Of a stretch of 64,000 nucleotides of DNA, positions 48,469 to 59,154 are shown piece by piece. The DNA is from Gracilibacillus orientalis (GTDB lineage: Bacteria; Bacillota; Bacilli; Bacillales; Amphibacillaceae), in contig NZ_FOTR01000007.1 of assembly GCF_900114645.1 (NCBI RefSeq), forward strand, positions 1-64,000, given 5' to 3'. The position numbers and the translations under genes were made by a program. Below the pieces are notes generated by a model. That model saw only the letters and a list, made by a program, of their open reading frames with translations. It made no database searches and was not told where the DNA came from. Numbering within the stretch: the stretch's first letter is position 1; each line of letters begins with the position of its first letter.

Positions 48469-49443
48469 TTAATCTTCTGAGATTATTGGAATATATATTA
48501 ATTGACCTGCTGATACATCATCTTCTTCTAAACGATTCGTTCTCATAATTTGTCTAGGAGAAACTTGATATCGCTCAGCAATAGTTTGCATTTGATCATC
48601 AGGCTGCACTATATATAATTTTAATCGAGTATAGCTAGCTTCCTCTTCTTCTGCAAAAATATTCAATAAATAGGTTGTATCATTTGCTCGCTCTTCTCTT
48701 GCTTGGACATGAAGTTTATCGTCTTCTTCGTCTTCTTCGTCGCCTTCTTCCTCTTCTTCCTCTTCACTTTCCAATACGACATCTTCTTCTGACTCTCTCA
48801 CTAATTCCTCTTCCTGTTCTTCTTCTATGCTATCATCTTCTTCAGCTATTTCCTGATCACTTCGCATACTGCTAATGGCTACAACTTTTTCCTCATCTGG
48901 ATGATCATCCAACTCTTCTTCTACTTTCACATGAAATGTATCCTCCGTATCTTCTTCTTGTTGTTCTTCTATTCGATTTTCCTCAAAGGATGGCAAAGTA
49001 TCTTCTTCTTGAATTTCTGCTTGAACCTCAGGCTCTTCGATACCTTGAATAGCAAGAGTTGCTTCTATAAACATTTCATTAGTTGATTCTAAAGAATAAT
49101 CGAAATGATCTACTTCAATTGAGACATCGTCTAATGAAGGGATTCTATCCATCGGGATCGATACATCAATAAGGAATTTATGGAAAAATTCGTTCACTTC
49201 ATCAGATAATGATTCTACTCGTTCCACATAGGTTGCGTTTGTTTGTCGCTCTTCACTTTCCTCAGGAGCATCATTTCTAATATACTCTCCTTTCAGTTCC
49301 ATTACTCCTCTAACGGAAAGTGTGTTACCTATCTCCTCCATTGAAATTACTGGCTCTAATCCAATGCCCAGCATTTCTTGGATTTGTTGTTCCTTATCAA
49401 AAGCTACTGCTTCATGAATATTAAAAGTAAAGGCTTCTTGCAA
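48469..49443 (-). CDS. spoVID: Stage VI sporulation protein SpoVID
   Basis: Morphogenetic protein that lets the spore coat encase the forespore, working with SafA and SpoIVA. 324 aa: N-terminal beta-rich domain (FNIHEAVAFDKEQQIQEMLG), a very acidic middle (about 140-255, with EESEEDVVLESEEEEEEEG) and a C-terminal LysM (LKLYIVQPDDQMQTIAERY to LIYIP). The start is TTG 49443 after ggggga. A sigma-E-type promoter lies at 49495-49523. Its B. subtilis partner gene safA is also in this window. Confidence 0.9.
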   Translation of the reverse strand: MQEAFTFNIHEAVAFDKEQQIQEMLGIGLEPVISMEEIGNTLSVRGVMELKGEYIRNDAPEESEERQTNATYVERVESLSDEVNEFFHKFLIDVSIPMDRIPSLDDVSIEVDHFDYSLESTNEMFIEATLAIQGIEEPEVQAEIQEEDTLPSFEENRIEEQQEEDTEDTFHVKVEEELDDHPDEEKVVAISSMRSDQEIAEEDDSIEEEQEEELVRESEEDVVLESEEEEEEEGDEEDEEDDKLHVQAREERANDTTYLLNIFAEEEEASYTRLKLYIVQPDDQMQTIAERYQVSPRQIMRTNRLEEDDVSAGQLIYIPIISED

Positions 49444-49494
49444 AGCACTTCCCCCTTTCTTTTGCTTAGCTAAGGCGTACTAGCATCTCAATAA

Positions 49495-49523
49495 ACTATA
49501 TGTAGGTTAACAGGGAAATATGC
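49495..49523 (-). promoter_or_regulatory. Sigma-E type promoter of spoVID
   Basis: Minus strand gcatatt (49517-49523) and catatagt (49495-49502) with a 14-bp spacer match the sigma-E pattern, about 52 bp before the start codon. Confidence 0.6.
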
Positions 49524-49731
49524 TTGATCAGTATTATTCAGCATGCTTATTTTCTGCTATAAAATAATGAACCAAAACACAATTACTTATACTTTTTCAG
49601 TACGGTGCAGCTTTATATAAGAATAAAAAATAGAGTAGTTTTTTTGTTGCGATTTTACGCTAACCAGTTTTTTTATCATTTATTATTTATGTTAAAATGA
49701 CATAAAAATAATTAGTATTTAGGGAGAAAAA

Positions 49732-50040
49732 ATGAGAAAACGTATTTTGTTTGTCTTAATCATATTTATAATTGGTTGTTCAGAAGAAAAGACGTATTCA
49801 GATACTCCAGATTTTATTGGAAGTGTTCTTTCTTTTGAGGATAGCAATCTGCGTGTGGATATAAAATCAGGAAATATTACTAACTATGGTTACGTAGACG
49901 AAATTATCATTATGATTGAGAACCCTGAATCTATGGAGGGCCTTGAAAAAGGTGATGAAATTAAAGTATGGATAGACGGTCAGTTATTAGATGGCCAACC
50001 ACCTCAAGCGAAATTAGCAAAATACGAAACCACTGAATAA
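49732..50040 (+). CDS. Small lipoprotein, DUF3221-like
   Basis: 102 aa: signal peptide with a lipobox (IIFIIGC, Cys16), then a small beta-rich domain (FIGSVLSFEDSNLRVDIKSG, then GDEIKVWIDGQLLD) resembling DUF3221 proteins. It would be anchored outside the membrane. ATG follows agggag. Plus-strand gene inside a mostly minus-strand region and next to a repeat element. Function unknown. Confidence 0.72.
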   Translation: MRKRILFVLIIFIIGCSEEKTYSDTPDFIGSVLSFEDSNLRVDIKSGNITNYGYVDEIIIMIENPESMEGLEKGDEIKVWIDGQLLDGQPPQAKLAKYETTE

Positions 50041-50182
50041 CCTTCAATTAAACTATTAAAAAATGTTCCCTCTTACAACACAGTTACCATAAACTGCGCA
50101 GTAACTCTATAAAGAACTTCCTTCCATTCTGCATTTTGATGATTGCTGCAATACGCGCTACGGCAAGATACTTCGCTTTTGT

Positions 50183-50280
50183 GTAGTGTTCTGATTATCG
50201 AAAGAAGAGAACTTATGGAATGATATTCTATGGATTTCTTCTTGCATGATAAGAAATTACACACTAAGCTGCGGAAAAAT
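50183..50280 (+). repeat. Long repeat shared with 49-147
   Basis: Nearly identical to 49-147 over about 97 bases (gtagtgttctg to gctgcggaaaaa). It leads straight into the interspersed repeat at 50269-50388. Open frames on either strand here follow the repeat and are not genes. Confidence 0.75.
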
Positions 50281-50388
50281 GCGACACTCCTGTGGGAACA
50301 GCGCGAGCTGAAGATCCCGCAGCGAACGTATGTGAGCGAGGAAACTGAAGCCGTGCCCACGGAAAGGGAGTATTTTTCCGCAGCGATG
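50269..50388 (+). repeat. Interspersed Bacillaceae repeat, right-hand copy
   Basis: It begins aagctgcggaaaaatgcgac, runs through ctcctgtgggaacagcgcga and gaagatcccgcagcgaacg, and ends tatttttccgcagcg. The outer ends are complementary (gcggaaaaat / tttttccgc), so a transcript would form a long hairpin. Related copies are at 1-45, 186-262 and 355-475. Confidence 0.75.
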
Positions 50389-50490
50389 TCTAGCACTCCA
50401 TTTCCGAAAGAAAGGAGCTTACCAAAGAAAATTTTCACTAGTGCACAGTTTGTATCTACTGCTGTATAAAATATTTATGATATGTAGCAG

Positions 50491-50529
50491 AAAAAAAGCT
50501 TGCAAACCTTTGTTGGTTTGCAAGCTTTT
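50491..50529 (-). terminator. Terminator of the hemAXCDBL operon
   Basis: The 15-bp perfect stem aaaagcttgcaaacc / ggtttgcaagctttt (50494-50508 with 50515-50529) just past hemL is followed by T7 on the minus strand. Confidence 0.92.
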
Positions 50530-50532
50530 GGA

Positions 50533-51819
50533 TTAGGATAACTTTTCAAATGCTTTTTCTGCTGCTTCAATTGTTTTTTCAATATCTTCATCTGTATGGG
50601 CAATTGACAGGAATAGTCCTTCGAATTGAGAAGGTGGAAGGAAGATTCCCTCTTCCGCCATTGTTTGATAATAAGTTGCGAAGGCTTCGGTATCTGAATT
50701 CGCTGCTGTTTCATAGTTAACAACTGGTTCTTCCGCGAAAAAGACTCCAACCATAGATCCCGCACGATTAATTTGTAAGGATACATTGTGTTTGTCTGCT
50801 GCTAATCTATAACCTTCAACAAGACGATCCACTTTCTTACTAATCTCGTCATAAGCAGCACGATCCATCGCCTTTAATGTTTCTAAACCAGCCGTCATCG
50901 CAAGCGGGTTACCAGATAAAGTTCCAGCCTGATAAATATCACCTACCGGAGCAATACGCTCCATGATCTCACGTTTGCCACCATACGCACCAACCGGTAA
51001 ACCGCCACCGATTACTTTCCCTAAACAAGTTAAATCTGGTGTCACCTCAAAATGACCTTGTGCACAGTGATATCCAACTCGAAAACCAGTCATTACTTCA
51101 TCAAAGATTAGTAAAGATTCTTGCTGATTGGTAATATCACGTAATGATTTTAAGAAATCCTGATTTGGTGGAACAACTCCCATGTTTCCTGATACAGGCT
51201 CCACAATAACAGCTGCTATATCATCACCAAATTGTTCAAAAGCATAACGAACACTTTCTATGTCATTATAAGGTACTGTAATCGTATGCTGTGCAACACT
51301 TTCTGGCACACCAGGGCTGTCAGGAAGACCTAATGTCGCAACACCTGAACCAGCTTTAATAAGTAATGAGTCACCATGACCATGGTAATTGCCTTCAAAC
51401 TTCAAAATTTTATTTTTCCCAGTATAACCACGAGCTAGTCTCAAGGCACTCATCGTTGCTTCTGTACCTGAGTTAACCATACGAACCATTTCGATTGAAG
51501 GAACACGATCAATTACTAATTGTGCTAATTCATTTTCAAGTAATGTTGGAGCTCCAAAGCTTGTCCCTTTTTCTGTTGTTTCTTTTAATTTTGAAACTAC
51601 ACGGTCATCCGCATGCCCTAATATTAATGGTCCCCAGCTTAATACATAGTCAATGTATTCATTGCCATCAATATCATAAATTTTCGATCCTTTTCCATAT
51701 TCCATATAAATAGGATTCATTCCAACTGATTTAAACGCTCGAACAGGTGAATTAACCCCGCCCGGCATTAAGTTTACCGATTCTTTATATGCCTCTACCG
51801 ATTTCTGATTTTCAAGCAT
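50533..51819 (-). CDS. hemL: Glutamate-1-semialdehyde 2,1-aminomutase
   Basis: PLP enzyme making 5-aminolevulinate from glutamate-1-semialdehyde. 428 aa: start [41 protein letters not shown] and the PLP lysine Lys268 in [20 protein letters not shown] follows aaggagg. Last gene of the haem operon, 18 bp after hemB. Confidence 0.97.
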   Translation of the reverse strand: MLENQKSVEAYKESVNLMPGGVNSPVRAFKSVGMNPIYMEYGKGSKIYDIDGNEYIDYVLSWGPLILGHADDRVVSKLKETTEKGTSFGAPTLLENELAQLVIDRVPSIEMVRMVNSGTEATMSALRLARGYTGKNKILKFEGNYHGHGDSLLIKAGSGVATLGLPDSPGVPESVAQHTITVPYNDIESVRYAFEQFGDDIAAVIVEPVSGNMGVVPPNQDFLKSLRDITNQQESLLIFDEVMTGFRVGYHCAQGHFEVTPDLTCLGKVIGGGLPVGAYGGKREIMERIAPVGDIYQAGTLSGNPLAMTAGLETLKAMDRAAYDEISKKVDRLVEGYRLAADKHNVSLQINRAGSMVGVFFAEEPVVNYETAANSDTEAFATYYQTMAEEGIFLPPSQFEGLFLSIAHTDEDIEKTIEAAEKAFEKLS

Positions 51820-51837
51820 AAATGATCGCCTCCTTAT

Positions 51838-52815
51838 TTACTTTTGAAGCCATTTTGCCACATCTTTAGCAAAATAGGTAATAATAATGTCCGCTCCAGC
51901 TCGTTTCATTGCTGTCAATTTCTCTAAAACGATTGCCTGCTCATCAATCCATCCCTTAAGACTTGCTGCTTTTACCATGGAATATTCTCCACTTACATTG
52001 TAAGCAACTACCGGGACAGGGTGTTGATTCTTTACGTCACGAATGATATCCATATAGGATAAGGCCGGTTTAACAATTAAAAAGTCGGCACCTTCGTCGA
52101 TATCAGATGCAGCTTCACGCATTGCTTCTAACCGATTTGCAGGGTCCATTTGATACGTTTTTCTGTCACCGAATTGTGGTGTACTTTCTGCTGCATCACG
52201 GAATGGACCATAAAAAGCAGAAGCATATTTTACCGCATAGGACATAATGGGGGTTTGTTTAAAACCTGCCTCATCTAGACCTTTGCGAATTTCAGATACG
52301 AATCCGTCCATCATATTCGATGGTGCAATGATATCAGCACCTGCTTCAGCTTGCGTAACAGCTGTCTTCACATGTAAAGGTAATGATTTGTCATTATCGA
52401 CATCCTGATTTTCAATGACACCACAATGACCATGGGATGTATACTCACATAAACAAGTATCCGCGATGATTAGCAACTGATCTGTCTTCTGTTTAATCTG
52501 ACGAATAGCCAGTTGAACAATACCATTCGGATCAAATGCTCCAGAACCAACTTCGTCTTTCTCTTTAGGCACCCCGAATAAAAGAATGGAAGGAATCCCA
52601 AGTGACAATAACTCCTCTACTTCTTCATCCAAGTGATCTAATGATACTTGAAAAACCCCAGGCATTGAACTAACTTCATTTTTTACATTTTCCCCTTCGA
52701 CAACGAACAATGGGTAAACTAAATCATCTACTTTTATATCTGTTTCACGAACAAATCGTCTCATAACAGTGGAGTTTCTTAAGCGACGATGACGATCAAA
52801 TTGTGTTTTTGCCAT
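51838..52815 (-). CDS. hemB: Porphobilinogen synthase (5-aminolevulinate dehydratase)
   Basis: Joins two 5-aminolevulinates into porphobilinogen. 325 aa with Schiff-base lysines Lys196 ([17 protein letters not shown]) and Lys249 ([12 protein letters not shown]) and a zinc-type cysteine cluster Cys121, Cys123 and Cys131 in [13 protein letters not shown]. Its start overlaps the hemD stop by one base. Confidence 0.97.
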   Translation of the reverse strand: MAKTQFDRHRRLRNSTVMRRFVRETDIKVDDLVYPLFVVEGENVKNEVSSMPGVFQVSLDHLDEEVEELLSLGIPSILLFGVPKEKDEVGSGAFDPNGIVQLAIRQIKQKTDQLLIIADTCLCEYTSHGHCGVIENQDVDNDKSLPLHVKTAVTQAEAGADIIAPSNMMDGFVSEIRKGLDEAGFKQTPIMSYAVKYASAFYGPFRDAAESTPQFGDRKTYQMDPANRLEAMREAASDIDEGADFLIVKPALSYMDIIRDVKNQHPVPVVAYNVSGEYSMVKAASLKGWIDEQAIVLEKLTAMKRAGADIIITYFAKDVAKWLQK

Positions 52816-53579
52816 TATGCATCACCTTTTCTTATGTAATCAATATAAACTTCTACCATATTCTCTATTGTAAACGTCTCCGGATAAAGAATATGACGGA
52901 ATGATAGTTCATGTAAAGCATTTGCGGTGGTTTCACCAATTGCAACAGTTACCATATTATTTATCGCCTGTTCAAACAGGTCTGGTGCTAAAAATTGCTG
53001 AAAAGTATCCACTGTTGATGGACTGGTAAAAAATATCGCATCAACTTCTGATACCATGTTATTAAGTAATGACTTAGAATGCTCATTTGTTATTGTACGA
53101 TAAATCACGATTTTTTCAAAAGATACCCCAGCATCCTCAAGTAATTCAGGTATTTCTCTTCTGGCATTTTCACCACAAATAAGCGCAATCTGTTTAGTAC
53201 CATTTCTATGTAAAAACTCTTCAACCATTGTCTTACCACTATAAGTAGAAGGTTGAAAATCAACGGTGTAACCATATTCATTTAACGACCGTGCCGTTTT
53301 TTCTCCAACAGCTGCGATCTTATTATTCACCTGAACACCAAGTGAAGTAATATATTCATGAAAAAAACGAACAGCATTCACACTGGTAAAAAAGAGCCAC
53401 TCGCTTGGAACAATGTTGGTTAATTGCCTGCGATTGACATCATTGTACATTGCTTCAAAACGAAGGAGTGGTACACGTTCACAACTTGCACCATATCCTT
53501 CAAGTAAACGGATTAAGGGGAGCGCTTGTACTGCTTCCCTTGTCACCATTATTTTCCTACCTTTTAAAGGTTGGTTCAT
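52815..53579 (-). CDS. hemD: Uroporphyrinogen-III synthase
   Basis: Closes hydroxymethylbilane to uroporphyrinogen III. 254 aa, two-domain fold of low sequence conservation; start [20 protein letters not shown], and [15 protein letters not shown] and [14 protein letters not shown] are the typical later motifs. The position between hemC and hemB with overlaps on both sides confirms the call. Confidence 0.94.
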   Translation of the reverse strand: MNQPLKGRKIMVTREAVQALPLIRLLEGYGASCERVPLLRFEAMYNDVNRRQLTNIVPSEWLFFTSVNAVRFFHEYITSLGVQVNNKIAAVGEKTARSLNEYGYTVDFQPSTYSGKTMVEEFLHRNGTKQIALICGENARREIPELLEDAGVSFEKIVIYRTITNEHSKSLLNNMVSEVDAIFFTSPSTVDTFQQFLAPDLFEQAINNMVTVAIGETTANALHELSFRHILYPETFTIENMVEVYIDYIRKGDA

Positions 53580-54508
53580 TCCTGGTTCTCCTCGATAGCT
53601 TTGTCCACCAATTCCTGAGCACCTTGGGCTTGGAGTTTTACTGCTACTTCTTTTCCAACTTGTTGTGGATCAGTTCCTTTTACCGTTTCTTTTAATATCG
53701 TGTTGCCATCAATGCTTGCTACTAGTGCAGTTAACACAACTTCATCACCATCGAGGTATGCATAACCGCCAATTGGTACCTGGCAACCCCCATTTAATAA
53801 ATGTAAGAAAGTACGTTCTGCTGTTACCGTTCTTTCCGTGTATGCATCATTAATCTTTTCTAATAATTCTAGTAGTTCACGGTCATCTTCTCTACATTCA
53901 ATCGCTAAAGCGCCTTGTCCAACAGCAGGTACACAAACATCTGGTTCTAAATATTCCGTAACAATATCTTCGCTCCAGTTCATTCGCTTCAAGCCTGCCG
54001 CAGCTAGAATGATAGCATCGAAATTCTCTTCTTTTAACTTACGCATTCTTGTTTCAATATTTCCGCGAATCCATTGAATTTTTAGATCTGGTCGTGCTGA
54101 TAGAATTTGTGAACCTCTACGCAAGCTGCTCGTTCCTACAACCGCTTCAGTCGGTAAATCTTCTAATTTAATATGATCATTGGAAATAAAAGCATCCCGA
54201 TGATCTTCCCGTACAGGAATAGATCCGATTATCAAACCATCTGGCATTACTCCAGGCATATCTTTCATACTATGTACAGCAAAGTCAATCTCTTTGTCAT
54301 ACATCGCTTTTTCGATCTCTTTTACAAAAAGACCTTTTCCTCCAACTTTTGAAAGGGTGACATTGAGAATTTGATCCCCTTTGGTTACGATTTTTTTAAT
54401 TTCAAAATCATATTTATCACCTGTATGTTTCTTTAACTGCTCGATGACCCATTCTGACTGAGTCATTGCTAAATTACTTCTTCTTGAACCTACGACAATT
54501 TTACGCAA
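53576..54508 (-). CDS. hemC: Hydroxymethylbilane synthase
   Basis: Polymerises four porphobilinogens. 310 aa: [17 protein letters not shown], catalytic Asp83 in HSMKDMPG, and the dipyrromethane-cofactor cysteine Cys242 in [13 protein letters not shown]. It overlaps hemD by 4 bp and follows hemX by 24 bp. Confidence 0.97.
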   Translation of the reverse strand: MRKIVVGSRRSNLAMTQSEWVIEQLKKHTGDKYDFEIKKIVTKGDQILNVTLSKVGGKGLFVKEIEKAMYDKEIDFAVHSMKDMPGVMPDGLIIGSIPVREDHRDAFISNDHIKLEDLPTEAVVGTSSLRRGSQILSARPDLKIQWIRGNIETRMRKLKEENFDAIILAAAGLKRMNWSEDIVTEYLEPDVCVPAVGQGALAIECREDDRELLELLEKINDAYTERTVTAERTFLHLLNGGCQVPIGGYAYLDGDEVVLTALVASIDGNTILKETVKGTDPQQVGKEVAVKLQAQGAQELVDKAIEENQE

Positions 54509-54532
54509 GCTAGATGCCTCCTTTGTGTTATG

Positions 54533-55351
54533 TTACATATGAAAATTCGATAAACTGTTAAACAGAAAAAAGTTGATTAATAAAATCAAAAATGCGAATA
54601 TATTCCAGCTTAAAATAGCTTTACCTTTATAGCCTTGTTGAATTCGCATGTATAAATAGCCAGCATAAATGATAAACACAATGATTGAACCAAGTGTTTT
54701 ACTATCACCCCAGTAAAATTCCGTTCCAGTCATATATGCCCAGACTACACCTATAATAATTGATAACAATAGTAGCGGTTCACCTAAAACAATCGACTGA
54801 AATGCTCTTTTTTCCAACCCTTCTAAGTCTTGGAATCTTCGTAACCATTTATACCCTTTTTTCATTTTAAGAAATTTATATTGCATATAGTAGAGACAAG
54901 CTAAGATAAACGAAATGGTAAAAAGACCATAGGATACGAGCGCAAGTACAATATGCGCAAAAAGCATTTCATCTAATACCAATGGAATCTGGGTAGAGTC
55001 CGTGATCTGCATCGATCGCAATGTATGAATAACCATGATAAAAAAACCAAATACACTGATAAAGAACATAAAAAATTCGAGACGGAACATTCGATGAACA
55101 ATAAGAGAAAACGTAATAATAATCCAAGTATACGTATATAATCCATCGTTTAACGTCTGTATCGGTATACTTGATGTCTGCCAAATTTCTGTTAATAAAA
55201 AAATGGTTTGAAAAAGCCAAACCATTGCAAGCAACCAGAAAGCGATTCTATTCGCTTTCCGGTTATGGTACAAAAAATCTATAAAGTAAATAATTACGGT
55301 AAAGCCATAAAGTAATAACATACTCTCTTGTAAAAATCTATCTGCGAACAT
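54533..55351 (-). CDS. hemX: HemX, CcsA-like membrane protein
   Basis: 272 aa with eight hydrophobic segments, in the cytochrome c assembly (CcsA/CcmC) superfamily. In B. subtilis HemX lowers the cellular amount of HemA. A tryptophan-rich WWD motif as in true haem handlers is not evident; GVVWAYMTGTEFYWGDSKT is the nearest stretch. It sits between hemA and hemC as expected. Confidence 0.9.
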   Translation of the reverse strand: MFADRFLQESMLLLYGFTVIIYFIDFLYHNRKANRIAFWLLAMVWLFQTIFLLTEIWQTSSIPIQTLNDGLYTYTWIIITFSLIVHRMFRLEFFMFFISVFGFFIMVIHTLRSMQITDSTQIPLVLDEMLFAHIVLALVSYGLFTISFILACLYYMQYKFLKMKKGYKWLRRFQDLEGLEKRAFQSIVLGEPLLLLSIIIGVVWAYMTGTEFYWGDSKTLGSIIVFIIYAGYLYMRIQQGYKGKAILSWNIFAFLILLINFFLFNSLSNFHM

Positions 55352-55369
55352 ATTGGGAAAACCACCCGA

Positions 55370-56737
55370 TTAATGTGTGGACACATTTTGTAGTTTCTGT
55401 AAAATGCTTTCCTTATTTTTTTCAAAGGTAACTACTTTATCATTTTCTGTTTTTTTCACTTCTTCTTTTACTCGATCTTCTATATCAAATATTTGCATAA
55501 GTAATGCTAATGATTGATCCGCATTTTTCTGACCGGCAAATTCTTTTGCCTGCAAAATGGGCTGTTTTAATATTTGATTGACAATACTTTTGGTGTGTTT
55601 ATTCAACACTTTACGTTCACGTTCTGTTAGATCAGGCATTTTGCGTTCTATACTTTTCATTGTTTCTTGCTGAATGGATAATGCTTGTTCACGTAATGCA
55701 GTAATAACCGGTACAACACCAAGAGTTTGCAACCATTCATTGAATGCAACGATCTCTTCTTCAATCCACAGTTCAATGACTTCGGCAGCTTCTTTTCGAG
55801 CCTCAAGATTAGCATCCACAACATTTTGCAAATCATCGATATCATATAAGAAAACATTATCGACAGCTTCCAGAGCCGGGTCTAAATCTCTTGGCACGGC
55901 AATATCAACAAGGAATAAAGGACGTCCTTTACGCTGTTTTTCTACCCGTTGATAAAGATCTTTCGTAATCATATAATCATTCGCACCAGTAGAACTGATG
56001 ACAATATCAGCTTCCACTAAAGTTTCTTCTAGATGAGCAGTTGATTTAGCAACACCATTAAATTGGCTCGCCAGTTGTTCTGCTTTCTCCATGGTACGAT
56101 TAACAACCGTTACTTGCTCTGCACCAGAACCATAGATGTTTTTGGCAGCCAATTCGCCCATTTTTCCAGCACCAATAATGACAATATGTTTTTCTTGCAA
56201 ATCTGTGAAGATCTTTTTCGCTAATTCTACCGCAGCGTAACTAACAGATACGGCATTCTCATTGATTGATGTTTCACGCTGGCTTTTTTTACCGATCGTT
56301 ATTGCTTGCTTGAAAAGCTCATTAAAAATAGTACCAGTCAATTTTCGTTTTTGCGCATCTAAAAAGATTTGCTTTACTTGACCTAAAATCTGCGTTTCAC
56401 CCATCACCATTGATTCCATTCCACAGCTTAAACGGAACAGGTGTTCCACCGCTGCTTCGTTTTCATACATAATAAGGTGTGGCGCAAATACGTCCTTTTC
56501 AATATCAAACCAATCGGCCAAAAATTGTTTGATAAAATATCTTCCTGTATGAAGTTGATCAACTACCGCATAAATTTCCGTGCGATTACAGGTTGAAATG
56601 ATGACATTCTCTAAAATGCTTTTTCTGCTGTTTAACTCTGTCATCGCATCTGTAATCGTATCTTCATGGAATGCGAGCATTTCTCTTACTTCAACAGGAG
56701 CTGTTTTATAATTTATACTCGCTGCTAAAATATGCAC
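55370..56737 (-). CDS. hemA: Glutamyl-tRNA reductase
   Basis: Reduces glutamyl-tRNA to glutamate-1-semialdehyde, the committed and regulated step of haem synthesis. 455 aa: catalytic Cys50 in [36 protein letters not shown] site [13 protein letters not shown] and a C-terminal dimerisation domain. The GTG at 56737 follows gggggt by 8 nt and aligns with the B. subtilis start; the frame extends five codons further without a site. First gene of hemAXCDBL. Confidence 0.97.
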   Translation of the reverse strand: MHILAASINYKTAPVEVREMLAFHEDTITDAMTELNSRKSILENVIISTCNRTEIYAVVDQLHTGRYFIKQFLADWFDIEKDVFAPHLIMYENEAAVEHLFRLSCGMESMVMGETQILGQVKQIFLDAQKRKLTGTIFNELFKQAITIGKKSQRETSINENAVSVSYAAVELAKKIFTDLQEKHIVIIGAGKMGELAAKNIYGSGAEQVTVVNRTMEKAEQLASQFNGVAKSTAHLEETLVEADIVISSTGANDYMITKDLYQRVEKQRKGRPLFLVDIAVPRDLDPALEAVDNVFLYDIDDLQNVVDANLEARKEAAEVIELWIEEEIVAFNEWLQTLGVVPVITALREQALSIQQETMKSIERKMPDLTERERKVLNKHTKSIVNQILKQPILQAKEFAGQKNADQSLALLMQIFDIEDRVKEEVKKTENDKVVTFEKNKESILQKLQNVSTH

Positions 56738-56775
56738 TCTATATACCCCCAAAAAAGCAAAAGCCTAACACATAA

Positions 56776-56790
56776 GTATTATTATTATAA
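56776..56790 (-). promoter_or_regulatory. PerR-like box at the hemA promoter
   Basis: Minus-strand ttataataataatac matches the PerR consensus TTATAATNATTATAA at 12 of 14 defined positions. It overlaps a possible promoter (TTGAAA, 17 bp, AATAAT). B. subtilis hemA is a PerR target, so peroxide induction of haem synthesis is likely. Confidence 0.6.
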
Positions 56791-56964
56791 CACGTTTTCT
56801 TTTCAAAATCGTGATGATTTTATGAACTGTTTATGAACCATCTATGATAAAATGAAAGTTGTTATTTGTAATTTTGAATTCAATAGTACTTTATCATATT
56901 CAATATGTTTTATCAAGAAAATGAATCTAACTTAATAATAATTTTAATCTAGGAGTGTTTGTTT

Positions 56965-57444
56965 TTGAAAAATAATGGTCTTGTAGCTTATTTATTAATA
57001 GGGATTGGTCTTTACTTCCTACTGCGAGAACTACGTCTCCCTATTCTAACCGATTTTTACTCATGGCCGACATTATTAATTTTAATTGGAGCAGCTTTTC
57101 TTATACATGCTTTCTCATCTGGAGATTTTAAGAATATTTTCCCCGGCACCCTGTTACTTGGTTTAGGAATCCATTTCCACGCCCTCACCCATTATGGATT
57201 TTGGATTGATCATTGGGGAATGTATACGCTGATTATTGCTATTGCTTTTTTAACACGGGCAATTAAAACAAGAAAAGGATTTATTCCCGGTATTATTTTA
57301 CTAGTGATATCGCTTTTTGCCATCTTTGTTAATAATCAGCCAGGATGGTTTGACTGGATACACCAGTTTATGAATTGGATTGAACACTTTTGGCCGGTTG
57401 TATTAATAGGGTTTGGTGTTTATCTCCTCTTGAAAAAAAGATAA
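56965..57444 (+). CDS. LiaI/LiaF-like four-helix membrane protein
   Basis: 159 aa with repeated hydrophobic segments and the pattern WPTLLILIGAAFLIHAF and WPVVLIGFGVYLLLKKR, typical of LiaF-type transmembrane domains. There is no C-terminal regulatory domain and no two-component system beside it, so a role in envelope-stress sensing is only a guess. The TTG at 56965 lies 9 nt after aggag; a TTG two codons earlier is too close. Confidence 0.72.
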   Translation: MKNNGLVAYLLIGIGLYFLLRELRLPILTDFYSWPTLLILIGAAFLIHAFSSGDFKNIFPGTLLLGLGIHFHALTHYGFWIDHWGMYTLIIAIAFLTRAIKTRKGFIPGIILLVISLFAIFVNNQPGWFDWIHQFMNWIEHFWPVVLIGFGVYLLLKKR

Positions 57445-57516
57445 TTTGTGCTATGATGACAATGCCTTTTGAATACAGAAACCTTTGAAAATAGAGAGAG
57501 AAAAGAAGGTGAAAGT

Positions 57517-58425
57517 ATGAGAAACTATTTTGCTTATCTCGTAACAATTATTGGTGCAAGCTTTTGGGGCCTGACAGGCTTATTTGTGGACGGTTTATAT
57601 AAAGAAGGTTTTACCGCATGGGAGATTGTCGCCATCCGTTTAACTATTTCTACGATAATATTAATGTCGTTAATCGCCATCATTGCCCCTGGAAAATTAC
57701 GTATTCAGATAAAACATATCCCACATTTTATTGGATTAGGGGTATGTGGTATTGTCTTATTCAATTGGTTTTACTTTACTGTGATGACACAGACATCCAT
57801 ATCAATAGCTGTAGTATTACTCTACACTGCTCCTGTCTTTGTTACAGTATTATCTAGATATTTCTTTAACGAACCAATTACGAATAGAAAAATCGTCTCT
57901 TTAGTATTATCGATTTTCGGATGCTCTCTGGCAATTCAACTTATTCCTGTCGGGCATATGCAAATTCCATTCATTAGCGTTGCTTTCGGTTTACTTTCTG
58001 CTTTTTTCTGTGGTTTATACAGTATTATTGGTAAAAAGATCAGCAGACATTATAATTTTCTTACTACAACAGTATATGCTTTATGTATGGGCAGTGTCTT
58101 TATCCTTCCGACAAGTGGCTTATGGAATAAGATAGATGCTTTTCAGTCGTTTGACGTCTGGTTTAATATTGGTGGTATTGTGATTATTTCTACCATTAGT
58201 GCCTATACACTTTATACGTATGGACTTACTCATATCGAATCGAGTAAAGCTGCCATCTTAGGAGCATTAGAACCAATTGTTGCGGTATTAATTGGTGTAA
58301 TCATTTTTGATGACCACTTAAGCTTTTTACAAGTCATAGGTATCTTACTGGTAATCAGTGCAGCATTCGTTACTGTTTACCATAGACAGAGAATAATATA
58401 TAGACATACAAAAACCGAGCAATAA
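57517..58425 (+). CDS. EamA/DMT-family transporter
   Basis: 302 aa with ten hydrophobic segments in two EamA halves (GASFWGLTGLFVDGLYKEGF and, in the second, GLLSAFFCGLYSIIGKKISR). The second half ends with ESSKAAILGALEPIVAVLIG, the classic motif. Substrate unknown; relatives export amino acids or metabolites. ATG 57517 follows agaaggtg; the frame runs up to 57469. Confidence 0.85.
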   Translation: MRNYFAYLVTIIGASFWGLTGLFVDGLYKEGFTAWEIVAIRLTISTIILMSLIAIIAPGKLRIQIKHIPHFIGLGVCGIVLFNWFYFTVMTQTSISIAVVLLYTAPVFVTVLSRYFFNEPITNRKIVSLVLSIFGCSLAIQLIPVGHMQIPFISVAFGLLSAFFCGLYSIIGKKISRHYNFLTTTVYALCMGSVFILPTSGLWNKIDAFQSFDVWFNIGGIVIISTISAYTLYTYGLTHIESSKAAILGALEPIVAVLIGVIIFDDHLSFLQVIGILLVISAAFVTVYHRQRIIYRHTKTEQ

Positions 58426-58439
58426 CGCTCGGTTTTTGT
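58408..58439 (+). terminator. Terminator of the EamA transporter gene
   Basis: The 13-bp stem acaaaaaccgagc / gctcggtttttgt (58408-58420 with 58427-58439) includes the end of the gene and a T5 run. Confidence 0.87.
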
Positions 58440-58569
58440 ATGAGACCCTAATTAATAATGAAGGACACTTTTGTTCCAGGTGCAAGAAAAGCTCAGAGCA
58501 CTGGGCGTTCGGAGCTAGACACCCACACAAATTTTATGCTTACTAGTCTTACCAGATAACAGCTTTAAC

Positions 58570-59154
58570 TTACTTTAAATAATTTAATAAATAACTCCAG
58601 ACGTCTTCTTTTCCTTCGCTTGTTTCAGCAGAGAATGGGATGACGCTATCATCGGGATCTAACTCAAGCGTATCTATCACTCTTTTTAAATGTGTCGCTT
58701 TTTTGTTTTTAGGAATTTTATCCAATTTAGTCGCGACCACCAAAACAGGTATTTCATAAAACTTCAGAAAATTATACATCATCACATCATCTTCTGATGG
58801 TTTATGGCGGATATCTACAATCATCACGGTTAATCTTAATGTGTCTCGGAGTGAGAAATATTCTTCCATCATCTTACCCCATTTTTCCCGCTCTTTCTTA
58901 GATACTTTGGCATAGCCATAACCAGGAACATCAACAAAATAAAAAGCATCATTAATGGTATAAAAATTTAATGTTTGTGTTTTTCCAGGCTTTGAAGATG
59001 TTCGCGCTAAATTTTTCCGGTTGATCAATTTATTAATAAAAGATGATTTACCTACATTCGAACGACCTGACAAGGCAATTTCCGGCCATCTGTCCGTTGG
59101 ATATTGCTTTTCAGACACTGCACTAATAACTATTTCTGCTTTATTGACTTTCAT
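58570..59154 (-). CDS. engB: Ribosome biogenesis GTPase EngB (YsxC)
   Basis: Essential GTPase for late 50S assembly. 194 aa: G1 GRSNVGKS at 30-37, [14 protein letters not shown]3 DVPGYG, G4 TKLD and G5 [11 protein letters not shown] 59154 follows tggagga and overlaps the lonA end by 14 bp, so the two are likely co-translated. The frame is open to 59175. Confidence 0.96.
   Translation of the reverse strand: MKVNKAEIVISAVSEKQYPTDRWPEIALSGRSNVGKSSFINKLINRKNLARTSSKPGKTQTLNFYTINDAFYFVDVPGYGYAKVSKKEREKWGKMMEEYFSLRDTLRLTVMIVDIRHKPSEDDVMMYNFLKFYEIPVLVVATKLDKIPKNKKATHLKRVIDTLELDPDDSVIPFSAETSEGKEDVWSYLLNYLK

Noticed and set aside
50073-50469. Overlapping frames on both strands near 50.2 kb
   Set aside because: Both are artefacts of the repeat element; neither has a ribosome site.
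58442-58569. Possible further interspersed repeat (gctcagagcactgggcgttc)
   Set aside because: It resembles a repeat I recall from related genera, but there is no second copy in this window to support it.
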